A DNA stretch of 64,000 bases from Rotaria sordida (Eukaryota; Rotifera; Eurotatoria; Philodinida; Philodinidae): positions 51,893-115,892 of the forward strand of contig CAJNOL010000642.1 of assembly GCA_905250125.1 (NCBI GenBank). The letters run 5' to 3'. The notes beneath the pieces are model-generated. The model was not told the origin of the DNA. It worked only from the letters and a program-made list of their open reading frames with translations, and did no database searches. A program made the translations under genes and the position numbers. Position 1 is the stretch's first letter. Every line of letters starts with the position of its first letter. This document shows positions 44,899 through 57,297 of this stretch, in pieces.

Positions 44899-47548
44899 GT
44901 TAATGTGTTGTCTTGTTTTGATTAAAGATATAAAATAAACATAGAGAAGTATACCTGTGCATGTTGCTTATATACAAAACGAACTACTGATATAATTTAG
45001 TCAAATATAAAATGGACAAATCAGAAGTAGGTAAACAAAGTGATTTGATGTATATCGCCCTTGTTTTTCGATGTAATTTTAGAAAACAGTAGTATTCTTT
45101 GGTAGGAAAAAAACACAGAACAATAGCTGTTGGACGTTTTTTTTGATTGGATAATCTGATATCTAACTAATACTTCATAATAAGATCAGCCTTCAATTTT
45201 TCATTATACTCTGTTTTAATTTCAAGACATCAGTTGATTGATGAACTTTGATGTATATTGTAATCAAGGCTTCTGAATATGAATTAGTGTTAGACATGGG
45301 TCAAATTTTTGTGACTTGGTCTGATCCGAGTCGCACTCTGTTGCCAATTGCTCTTGTCTTGCTCTTGAGAAGATCAATTTCTTGATCCTTTTTTCTTCCC
45401 TATATTTCGTAGTTGGAACTACACAAATTATGTCATTGAATTTTTTCTTGTTTGCCTTTCTTTTTCTTATGCATAAAAATTTCCATCTTTATATCAGCAT
45501 AGTAGAGACAGTGCACACGCTATGCATCATTGTCCAATATCAACAAAGAAAAGTCAATGAAGTAGAAGAAAAGAACGTGCAATACATAATTTTTTGTTCT
45601 ACTAAGCTTTTGCAGACTCTCTTATAGAACTTCTAAATGAAAAAAAAAACATTCAAAGTGTCTTCTGTATATGCAAAACGTTTAGATTGCACAACCACTC
45701 CAAAGTCCAAAAATTTTTTATTGTTATTCAACCCGACCCAACGACAACTTTTTTTTTTTGATCTAACCTCTGTCGAGTACTGACATTAATGTTTATTATT
45801 GAGGGGTTAAAATTATCAACGTACTATACATTTGACGTCGTCATGAAGAATAAGTCAAATGATTTTTATATCCTATGATATAGTTTTTTCGAACCTAACA
45901 TTCAATACGATATAAATATTACAAACAAAATATATTTGAATATCAATAAAAAAATCAAGCACTTTATAAACAATTTCGTTATGATAACAATATTTTAGAC
46001 ATATTTTTTCTCTGATATTTACGAACTTAGTTAACATGATTATCGATTGTTAATCTAATGTAGATTCATAATTAAATAAGAAGTATAATGGTTTTTGAAG
46101 CTTGTTCAACTCGATCATTCCTTTATATCATTCTTATTCTCTTACCAGTTATACTTTATATTTTCCATATCTAATTCGAAAGAAAAATATCAATTTTTTG
46201 ACCTTTACTATAAAATTAATCGTATTATAAATAAATATTAGCATAGAAAAGAAAATATCAAAATAGATCATCATCTAGATTATTCTGCATATTTTTTTCC
46301 AGCACCGAAGATAATTGATTAGAAATGAAGAAAAGTATCAAATAACTTTCATTTTTATCGATAAATACAAAAAGAATTTCGTTTTTCAAAAAACACCATT
46401 ACCTATAACGAAACTGTTCAATGACAAATGAACCTAATGAACAACTTGTTAAAAGAAAAACGATACTATGCGAATGACACAAGTTTAACATCTATCCAGA
46501 CTGTATGTAAATGTGACCTGCAATACATAACATAAGATAGAATGAACTTCTTTTTGTTTATTATTAGCATTGTTTAGCCCTATGATCATGTCGGTTCTAA
46601 AGGAACAATTGAACTTTCAGATCATAGATACCCATAATGAACTACATTAAAATATAATAAAAGGAAAAAAGTAAAGTAAAACAAAGAAATAACATAAAGA
46701 AAAAATTGAAGCGTGAAACAACAAATACGATATGAAGTAAGAAAAAGAAAAATACAATAACTGTGGAGATACGATATTTTACAGAGATGAGTAATACCTA
46801 TATATATATATGTTTTTTCTTTTCTTTTCTCTCGTTCTTATCTCTTCTAGATTCGAACCACAATCCTTAATCCACGTTAGATTTTTCTTCTTTTCTCTGC
46901 GTCTCCTCTCTCTCTCTCTCTATTATTTTTCTCTTCTTTTTTTTGTCAACGTGATCTAGAATCGATTGTCTAAAAACTTTCTGGAAATCAAACAAAGCAT
47001 AAAAACTCTTCTTCGTTACATATCCAGGGTAAATTCATCCTATCGGATCTAAAGTCATCCGACAGTTTCCGATAGTCGGAATTCGATCGGATTTCGATAA
47101 TGGGAGCTTGTCGAATCCGAAGAAATCCGATGGTATGAAAGTATATATAGATACTTTATTTCATTTATTTTATTTTTATTTTCTTGTATTTTAATTATTT
47201 TATTTTCAGTTTATTTTTATTCTATATTTATTTTGCTTATTTTATTTTCATTTGATTGTATTTTTTTTCAATCATTGATTTATTTTATTATAGATTTATT
47301 TTATTTTACTGTATTTTTATTGAATTATTTATTTTATTGTATTTAAGTTAATTCACTGTGTTTTATTTTATTTTACCGTTATTTTAAATTTATCATTCAA
47401 TAATTGAATTTAATAAAAAGTTAATATAAAATGGATTTAAATTGTTAATTTACTGCTAGTTGCATGATCGGAAGAAAACAGGGAGAAGAGGGAGATGAAA
47501 CAAGGTCTAATGTTCAGATGTTAATTCTACAGGATTCTGTTGAATTCT
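44899..47548. other. intergenic, AT-rich
   Basis: No gene recognised. 45290-45790 has faint inverted GGGTC/GACCC motifs that could mark an old repeat. CT microsatellite at 46907-46922. 47040-47135 has repeated CGGATT/ATCCGA motifs, and 47150-47400 is a TTTATTTTA low-complexity tract. Confidence 0.4.
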
Positions 47549-48264
47549 TAGTGTTCCTCTATGTCATGGGCACGGGTAGGCTTCAAAACAATCAAATTTC
47601 TTAGGTGTGAAGATTTAGTCACTCTTTTTATTTCATTTTAACTGGTATATATCCTAGAAAAAACTTAAGTAGCCTTTCTTTTCTTACTTGTTCCTTCTTT
47701 GAGAAAATCAAATTTTTCGATGACAGTGACAAAACTCATTTCAAATGCGCTCGTGTTTGGAGACTTTCATTATCAAAACTTCAAATTCCAGCAAGTTAAC
47801 TATCATATTCGGAATTAGCATAAAAGATCGAACTGAAATGCATAGACTTTTATAAGAAATATTTTCCATCGAAATTCAATCCCTACTTTCCCTTGATATT
47901 TTTAAATTAATTTCAACGGTGGTCTCCGTTAGTCGAAATTTCGATGAAAAATATTTCCTATAAAAGTCTATGCGTTTCGGTTCAAGTGTTGATACTGTTT
48001 CCGAATATGATAGTTAATTTGCTGAAATTTGAAGTTTTGATGATGAAAGTCTCCAAACACGAGGGCATTTGAAATGGGTTTTGCTACTGTCATCGAAAAT
48101 TTGATTTTCTCAAGAAAGGAACAAGTAAGAAAAGAAATGCTACTTAACTTTTTTCTAGGATATATACCAGTTATAATGAAATAAAAATAGTGACTAAATC
48201 TTCACATCTAAGAAACTTGATTAGTTTCGAAGCCTACCCGTGCCCATCACATAGAGGTCACTAG
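47549..48264. mobile_element. 716-bp fold-back element
   Basis: The largest inverted repeat in the window. The left end TAGTGTTCCTCTATGTCATG mirrors the right end CATCACATAGAGGTCACTA. Matching blocks run through the whole length, including GGGCACGGGTAGGCTTC, ACAAGTAAGAAAAGAAA-type, TTTGGAGACTTTCAT and TAAAAGTCTATGC, to a centre near 47905. Arms are about 330 bp with high identity. No open frame. Confidence 0.8.
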
Positions 48265-51195
48265 GATAAAAAAAAACTAGTAGCCACATTATATTTCAAT
48301 TGTGTCAAAAATATATTTTTATAGACAATATTGTGTCGTAAATCGGAAAAAACATCAGTAGAAATCGAAAACAACGTAAAAAACGTCACATGTCGATTTA
48401 CCGATTAAAAGCAGCAAAAACAGGTGTTTTGGGAAGTTTGAATGTCGAAATTTTTTTTGACAGAAATCGTTTTTAAAACAAAAGAACCGCTTTCTCTACG
48501 TAAGACGTTGTGCTCTATTCAACCATGCATAAATATCGCGAAAAAGAACTGCTGTAATTTTGAATTGCGCGCACTTTACTAATATGTTTATGTTTTGTAC
48601 TCATTATTTTTTTTAATGATTGTTTGCTGGAAAATATTATGTTAATACTGTTATATGTAAACTATCAAGTAAACAGAAGATCGGCCTGAAATAGAGTTCT
48701 TGTGCTCAATTGCTTGAGCTGTCCATACACACTAACTAACTACACGAGCATTTCTATGTCACAACGTAGTCAGTATGCTATTGAATGGATAGTCCGAGAC
48801 AAATATCCGTTAGTGACCTGTCCAGATTCATTTCAGGACTGCTGGTACTGAAGTTTGCCCACAGTGTCTTATGAATACGTCTCGAACAATGTGGCCACTC
48901 AACCATGATTGTTCAAGTTACCTAAAGAAATGTGAATATAGCGCTATGGATTAAGAGTCCATATTCAAGCGTTACTATCACAATGATAAGAATATTCGTT
49001 TAAACGATTTTTGATTGTTCACAAACAACAGTTTTATATTTTCAAGATCATTACAGAATATCGAACTTAAATAGATGAAAATAAATCAATTGAACTAAAA
49101 GTGCATACTATCTACTGCTTCTATTATTAAACGTTAGATCAAAATGCATGTCATATACAACAGATGAAGGAAGCAATTGTTATTAGCATACAACACTAAT
49201 ATGATTCTAATGGAATAGAGAATATAACTTAATATTCATAAGGCAAGTTTAGTGCTTTTTATTAATTGGCATATTTTAAAAATGAAATATGTATATATAT
49301 ATGCAATTGTTAATGATACAATATGAACTTGATGATGACTAAGAGAATGAATAATCCTTTTGTTTACATTTCTCATTTTCATTAGACAGATAATGAAATT
49401 ATTTATGCAACTTCCAAAGTCTGAATACGATCAGTTTGAATCGATACCGATTTTAATTCTTGATTAACATGAATTTATCAGATAAACAAGTAAAGATGTT
49501 TCTAAAGTAAACTATCAGCTTCCGTCATATGAATCAAACGTATTAACAACATAAACATTAAAATCTTCATTTTTTTAAATTTTTTATTCAAACAAATTTA
49601 TTTAATAAAAATAAAGACTAAAAAAATTTATTTTAAAAATATTTTAATTTATAAAATGAAAACAATTTGAAACTCATCTTGAATTGTCATTGCATCCATT
49701 AAAGAATCGTCTATATAACCAAATACGATTTAAAATAATCACATAAAACTCTGATGTAAGCTAAATGTTTAAAAATAAATAATAAACTTCTTAATTACCT
49801 ATGAATTTTACTTCCATTTGAAATATAAATCATCAAAAAACTCAAATCAATCTGTAGTATATAACCTAAAAGAAAACAAAATTTATCTTTCTTCATACCT
49901 GATTTTCATTAAATTCATATTCCACTACCATCTCAATGATCCAATTTAAAACCAGCCAACTTTAAATCTATTATATTCATAAATACAACCCAAAAGACAT
50001 TTTTTCTTTGTCATCATTATATAAATCATTGATTATATGCTGAAAAAAAAGAATAGCAAAACCTATATTAATCTTTATACGAGATACTATCATTAAAGTT
50101 TATAACAAAACAATGAAACCGAACCTTTCGCCTCGAAGTGTTCTTTTCTCTCATAGAACTTCGATTATTTCCTTAATCATACTCTTTGATTTAGTCAATA
50201 TGATAAAATAATATTAAATATTTGTTTTAATCATTATTATCTTCTCATTTCAGAATATGCATTAATAATATACAATAAGTTATAACCCGAGAAAAAAAAC
50301 TTTGCTAAACTTTTTTTCATTTATATTAAATTACCTATGCTCTGTCTCGCTTTTTTTATTTCTTCCACAGAAATTTTACAGACGACTTTTAAACTCTTGA
50401 TCTCTGTATTAAATAGATGCATCTGATATGCGATGGAAAATGACACTATATTGCTGACTAAGGACCAATCTAGAAAGGAGGAAAAGCCAAAAAGCAAACG
50501 CCTCTATCGATATAAGCTTTGTTGAAAATTTTAAATCAGCTTTTAACACTTAAGAAAAAAGATTGAAAAAAAAATCTCAATAAATATCGTTTTTATAGTT
50601 AAAAAATGATCAAGTAATCAGAACGATGAAATTTTTCAGTTGCATTCACAAAAAAAACAATATTTTGATATAAAAACAAAGAATAAATTTAATTTCCCAA
50701 ATATATAATTGAAGAAAAAACCATACTTATTCTCTTTCATTCTTAAAAACAATAAAAGTAGAGAATGATGTTATTGTATGTTGAAGTAGCAAGAACTTTT
50801 ATAGAGACATTTTCTTTTTCAACTGTCCATATTTGCTCTGCAAAAAATATGTTCGCTACAAAAATTTACTAACTCGAAATCATTTCATTCAACATAAATA
50901 AAGAAAATTGCTTGAATTGGAATTTTTATATCACATGTTATTTTAAATTTAACATTGTAAGTGTATTATTGACTATTTTTTCAAGTAATGTTATTCAATT
51001 TAATGAAGATCAAAAGAGTTCATATATTTTATTGAAAGCAGGTTAATATAAACATTGACATCTATCATGAGTATGCTTTTAGGGAAATGATATGTAATAT
51101 AGTTGTATTTATAAAAATGATGATACTCGAAAAATTTATTGTGTCATTCATTTTTTTTATCATATTCCTATCAGATCAATAAGAATCAGAAAATC
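48265..51195. other. intergenic
   Basis: No confident gene. A more complex stretch at 48700-48990 has a short open frame (about 48756-48851) of unclear origin. The remainder is AT-rich. The last ~60 bp contain a TATCAG acceptor-like site ending near 51175, possibly a 5' UTR splice site for the next gene. Confidence 0.35.
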
Positions 51196-51546
51196 ATGTT
51201 ATTCCGCTCAATATTTATTATTGCTGTTCTTATTAATCTTGTTTATGCTATATTTGTTCAATCTGAACAAGCAAATCCTATTTCTTTACATCATCTACAA
51301 GCAAAATTTCCTTTAATTAATGATGAAGAAGCATCACAATGGCTTTCAACACGTAATATTCCACGTCGTTGGCGTAATCAAAATATGAATCAACCATCGA
51401 ACGAAATTAATCAATCATTGAAAAAATTAGAAGCACTCAATAACAATGGTGTACGTCAATTTGATACACAATCATTCGAAGGTGTTTCCATGGAGGTTAT
51501 ATTCGAAATGGTTTCTAAACAACAGAATAATGGTGCACCCGGTTAA
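51196..51546 (+). CDS. small secreted protein
   Basis: 116 aa from the ATG at 51196. An upstream ATG at 51139 is in frame, but the sequence between has a splice-acceptor look and would bury the signal peptide. Residues 1-18 (MLFRSIFIIAVLINLVYA) form a clear signal peptide. The mature part is polar, with AKFPLINDEEASQWLSTRN, IPRRWRNQN, an Asn/Gln-rich middle and a C-terminus QQNNGAPG. No Cys. The basic PRRWR stretch could be a processing site, which would fit a prohormone, but that is speculation. Codon use looks real. No family recognised. Confidence 0.6.
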   Translation: MLFRSIFIIAVLINLVYAIFVQSEQANPISLHHLQAKFPLINDEEASQWLSTRNIPRRWRNQNMNQPSNEINQSLKKLEALNNNGVRQFDTQSFEGVSMEVIFEMVSKQQNNGAPG

Positions 51547-53701
51547 ATTTCTTTATGTGAATTTTCTGTCAATATCTATTTTGAACACTAATAAAAAAAA
51601 AGGCCCAGCATACATATGCATCGAAATTCTTTGAAAAAAAAAACGAAATAAAAAGATATTATCTTTTCTGATCTTATTTGTTTTTTTATTGAACGTTATC
51701 TTAGTCATAAAGAATTTTTTTTTCTCCAAACGTCATACATACAATAGATAACTTGATGATGCAATTTATTCTCACCTTAGATATGATATGAATCGAATGT
51801 CAATAAAAAAAAGAGAATAACAATTGTTTTATAAACATGCTAATTTGTTATTGAAAACGAACACCATCTTTATCAATGTTTAGATAGAAACAAAATAAGA
51901 TATTTTCATTTTCTTCTATTACATTCTTTTAATATTTAAATAGCCTCTCTTCTCAACGGGTGGTCAAAAAAAACAAAAATTAGGTCAAATTTTTGACGTA
52001 AGACGAAACGGCAAAAGTTGATTATCACTGTTGGAAGTATACGCTTCATTTAATAAGAAAGTTCTCTTTTTCTCACATAAGAATAAAACATCAATTTTTT
52101 TGTTCTATATTTCAAATCAACCTTCTACTGTCCATGTTTGATGTCAAAAAAGAAAGAATCAACTTCATACATATGTGTTCTGTCAAATAAACGAACCGAA
52201 TAAAAACTCTCATCGGGATTGTCTTACGTATATAAATTACACATTTATCTAAAAATAAAAATTTTTTAACAGAATTGATCGGTATGTCGATTGTCTTTTA
52301 ATAATAGTTCCACTACATTTAATATTCGATTTCAAAATAAAAAGACTTTGTCACGAATCGCTAAGCTCTCTTAAATCTAAATGTCGGCGCCGATAGTTAT
52401 GTTGAATATAAAACGTTAATCTCATATCATCTACCATCTTTTTTATTTTTCAATTTAAATAAACAAACAAAATCAATCGCCTAAAGCACGCTCGCGCAAT
52501 AATGTCGGTCTTTCATTTTCTTTTTTTTTTTTACAGATACAAATCGCGCTCAAAACGTGTCATCACACCTTGTCATTTTTTTTTCTTAAGAAAAATAAAA
52601 TGTGTGGGAAAATAATGTTAAATATATACACATACAATTAACACATGAACAGAAAGAAAAAGAAAATGCTAATTTTTTTCATCGATTCTTATGTCATAAA
52701 TTTGATTTAATTAAAATTAGAATATCTTTATAAAGTAAAATCTTTTTTTTATTTAAACTATTACATGAATTATTTGAAATGTTTAGAATATAAAAGATTT
52801 ATTTTTTTAAGTTGACGAAGAAACAGTAGCGAGTTTAAAAAGAGATGATCATCTCTCTTTCGAACTATTTTACGATTTTTCCAGGCTAATAAATGTTTCA
52901 TCAAAAAATTTGTTTGTTCGTATTGGCCCAGATTAATAGAGCATATCAAATTGCCTGTAAAATAGTAACATCTTTCTGTTTCAAATGTTTTGTTTTTACA
53001 GAAAATACAATCATTTTTTATTGATATAAGAGAGATACAACCCAATATTTCAATATAAAAATCTTTTTCCACTTAAAATTCATTTTTGGAAAACAGAAAA
53101 GATGATTGTCTTATAAACAATTCAATATACTCTATAATCTGAATAGATCAAATATGATTTCATCGAAATAGTTGTTAGTCTAGAAAACCAGTGTCTAATG
53201 ATCTAAAGGCATTTCTTATAGTCATATTCGGCGTCAGCATGGTCGATAACTGATAATTCAGTAAGTTTTAATAAGTGTAACAGTTGATCAATTGAGAATG
53301 TTTCTTCATCAGCAGATAGTTTTCTGCTAATAGTTCAAGATTTTCACAGACAAAGCGTTAAAAATTGTGATCGTTCACCAGTGCGAAGAAAATATCCAGT
53401 TTACTCAATGATATTGTTATGCATTACTTCAGTGATGAATTTATATAAATTCTTTATTTTTTTAAAGTCAATATAAATTCCTATAGTCTGAAAAAAAACA
53501 AGTTAAGATATCCATGTATTCAGCATACTTGTGTTAACTCGAAACATGCGTTTTGATTGTGAACAGCTACGACGTAATTATAATATTTTTTTCTTTCTTT
53601 CTTTTTTCTTCTCCTCCGTCTCTTATTCTATCATATCCAATCATTTTGTTAATGTTCATTTCTAGTTTGATATCGCAAAAAGGAAACGTATACATATAAC
53701 G
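51547..53701. other. intergenic with a possible decayed coding fragment
   Basis: Mostly AT-rich. On the minus strand, 53210-53430 carries protein-like pieces in two frames (KLSADEETFSIDQLLHLLKL, and CENLELLAENYL in another) broken by stops. This suggests an old gene remnant of unknown family. Confidence 0.35.
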
Positions 53702-54743
53702 ATGGAACAACAACAACTAATAACAATGTTTTCTATTGAAAAATCTTTCTATTTAAATAAATCTATAAAATCTCATCCAAAACGTCGATTTATTGCTGAT
53801 ATTATTCATAAAGTTTGCATTTATTTTCTTATTAAAATAGATTTTTTTTCGAAAATGAATAATTTTTTCTTTTTTTTGGTTTTAGTTAAATGATGATGAA
53901 AAAATGTCTGATGATATATTTGCATTAACAATGTATATATTTGATAGATTTATTTTAAAATATTCTTTATCAATAAATGATCATGATTGGCAATTAATTG
54001 CATTATCTTGTTATAATTTAGCTAAAAAACTTCGTACTAATATATTAATTAATAATGAAAATGAACAAACATCATGGATATTTTCAAATGAAAATTACAG
54101 TGATGAAGAAATATTTGTAAGTCATTTTCAAAAAAAAAAAAAAACAAAGAATTTTCAAAAAAAAGAAATCTTATTTTAGAATACAGAACAACTTATTGTC
54201 GAAACATTAGATTGGGATTTATCAATTATTGTTCCACATGATTATATTCCTTTAATATTTCAATCTTTTCTATTAAATGAAACTGATCAAGCTAAAATTC
54301 GTTTACATGTTCAAATTCTTTTATCAATTGGAATATGTGGTAAAGTTAAATTTCAACAAAATAAATAAAAACTAATCTTTCCAATAGCGAGCGGACCTAG
54401 GAGAGGCTGAGCCTCCTTTAGTTTCGTCACTGAATCTTTCATTATTATTTTTTCTTTGTTTTTCTTTTTAGAATTAAATACATTAACAATATTACCAAGT
54501 ATCTTATGTTGTGCTTGTATAAAAGCAGCAATAAAAGGTCTTTGTATAATAAATATTCATCAAATCGATGAATTATTATTAAAAATAATTCATTGTAATA
54601 AATCTGATCTTATAAATACACAACGTATAATTGAACACTTATTTCAATATTGTGTACAAGAAATATTTCCATCACCAAGACGTCGTTGTTTAGTACCAAT
54701 TGATACAAACAATAAGACAAATCCAAGTCCACGTGTTAAATGA
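53702..54743 (+). CDS. CCND: D-type cyclin
   Basis: Four exons: 53702-53812, 53886-54116, 54180-54339 and 54472-54743. All junctions are GT-AG and in phase, giving 257 aa. The cyclin box is recognisable: RRFIADIIHK then MSDDIFALTMYIFDRFIL (typical D cyclins have EEEVFPLAMNYLDRFL here), ALSCYNLAKKL, then ETLDWDLSIIVPHDYIPLIF, matching the LKWNLAAMTPHDFIEHF block. The C-terminal cyclin fold has PSILCCACIKAAIKGL. D cyclins activate CDK4/6 and promote G1 exit. The N-terminal LxCxE retinoblastoma-binding motif is not seen. The C-terminus is short and ends in SPRRRCLVPIDT, with no clear degradation Thr. AATAAA at 54853. Confidence 0.88.
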
Positions 54744-57297
54744 CGAAAAAAAAAAATTTTTTTTTTTTTATTATAATTTTTCATAGTTTTTTTGTTTTAT
54801 TTTGTACACATTATTTTCTTTGCAAGAGACTAAATTTTTCTTTTCTATATACAATAAATGAGCATTCGATTTGTTTAGATTTAAATAAATATTGAATTAA
54901 AATTATGTCACGTTGGACATACACTTGTTAATGACACCTTCAGTTTTTTTTTTGTTGTTTTTGTTTATTCAAATGAAATGAAAAGATAAATTCTTTTTTA
55001 ATGAATTCATATGATGTAATTGTTCAAGGAATAATGCTGATGAGAAAAAGAAAAAGCTACTTCAAGAAAAACAAAAAACACTTGTTCTGATGATACAATC
55101 ACTTTAGATTAATAAGAAATATCTTTTACTTTCGATTGATCAATGACTTAAATAATATCCTGTGGAGAAAGAATAAAAGAAGTTAAATCATTTATTTTCA
55201 GCAGACAACATGCTGAGAACATGGAAAAGAACATTTCACTCAACTGTGTTCAATAAAAAGAACAATAATAGATCAGAAAAATGATAGCCGTTAAGTTACG
55301 CTATTTTTTTTTTAATGTTTTTTTTTCTTTAGACTTCAGTCAGTAAAATAAAAAAAATGTTCAATGTTATATGATAAATTTTCTTTTTACACTTATGTTA
55401 TTATCTACAAGCGATTATTTATCTTTATATTTACATTTGAAAAAAGAAAACATGTAGATCATTTTCGAGTTTGTAAAATAGTCTTATCAACTTATGATAT
55501 TGAACAAATAGAGTATAGAATTTCATTCGTTTTGACTTCAGCTTCATCGATAGTATGTTTATATACTATCGAAAGATAGAACTAGGAATTTAGTTATTTC
55601 CAATAAATATCAAATGAATTAAGTTTTGATAACTAATCATAAAAAATTATAAGCACAGCCCATTTAAGACTAAAATATGGAACTAATATGTGTTCTTTAG
55701 TTCCATGATATTAATGGGTAATTCCATGGAGTTTATACCACTTTTTGGAAAACGCGTCGATTTACGAAATATTCATTGTTGTGCTAGAAAAAATCGAAGA
55801 CTATCACTAAAAATATGTTGCCTTATCCAATGACAGCGTGAAAAGTTAATATAATACGAACACATCGAAATTACAAGCTACCAACTTTAAGATTTTGTCA
55901 AAATACGAGGAAGAACGTCTACATTTACTAGGAACTTTCTCGAGTTTTTCTTTGAAAAAATCACGAATTTTATATGGAAATTAGCCATACATGTACCTCA
56001 CATTTTGACAATATCTCAAAATTGCCAGCTGGTGATTTTGGTTTCTTCGTGTTATATCAACTTTTTACGCTCTCATCGGATAAACTAGCGAATCAAAACA
56101 CTGATTGGAAACCTGTTCCAGGAAAGTGGTATAAATCCGGTGGAATCACCCTAATACAAAATACGTTAAATGAAAGTCTCTATCAGATTATAGTTATTTA
56201 CCCAGGATAATCGGTTGCTAGAGAAATGATTTCTGCATTTCGAACAGAATCTTGTTTTTTTTTTTACTGGCGTTTTATTTTTTGCTTACTTTGTTGCTTT
56301 TCTCTTTTGTATTCCGTTTTAATTTAGCCATTGATTTAACTGACAAATAAATCTGTTGTAGATATGCATTATATCTATAACAGATCTCAATGCACTATTA
56401 TATACTGAAATAAGTTCACAAACACTACTATTGATTATTTCCCATAGTTATAATTTGATCAGTTCATGTTTTTTTTTATATTGATCATATGATGACTGCA
56501 ACCAATCACTAATCATCCTATTTGACATCTTAAACATAAATTTTTATCTGCGCAAAAATCAAAAAACAGTACTATTTAAAATATTCATAAATGTATTCCA
56601 GCCATTCAAATTTCGCGAATGGCTTTGGAATATTCTAGAACAATCTAAGTCTTTTTGTTAATGCCTTTTTCCATTGCTAAGAAACTCTATTGTCCTCGGT
56701 TACTATGGATACATATCCAATAATCGTTGACTTTGCCTCATTGCTATGGAAAGGAGAAGGATAGCCGCAAAACCTCGACTTAAAATTTACGCTCACTAAC
56801 TTTCACAAAATAGCAACGTATTTTATTATTTACTACTTCTTACACGTGTAGCTTAAATTCGATTAACATATTCTTTGGTTCTTTTATTTTTAAATCATTC
56901 TTCATATATTCCAATCATTCGATTAGAAATATAACTCTCAACATCGATCTTATAACATTTATCTATTAGTTAATATTTCTAAATACAAAAAAAAAACACA
57001 CAAACAATTAGTTAGTTTTCTTGAAACAATTCACGTGTAAATTTTCGTCTATATTACACAAATACGTATATAAAGACGAAAGAAAAAAACCAAGAGAGAA
57101 TATACAAATACATTATTAAGAATAATATCAATAAAAACATCTCTCAAACTTGATTCTAATTAAATATCTTAATTTGTTTTCTATGTGCATGAATTTCTTA
57201 CAAACAAACAGGAAAAAAATTACAAAAACATAGTCCAAGACAAAAAAAAAACGAGGAAAAAGCATTTTCTGAAAAAAAGAAACAAATTTTTATTTTA
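54744..57297. other. intergenic between cyclin and DBHS genes
   Basis: AT-rich. A hairpin TTCCAGCCATTC/GAATGGCTTTGGAA lies at 56596-56631. The open frame 55974-56210 has ordinary composition but no recognisable family. Confidence 0.4.

Noticed and set aside
45290-45790. Possible inverted element with GGGTC/GACCC ends
   Set aside because: The inverted match is short and interrupted, too weak to call.
55974-56210. 78-aa open frame with reasonable composition
   Set aside because: No splice partner, no recognised family, and an isolated position.
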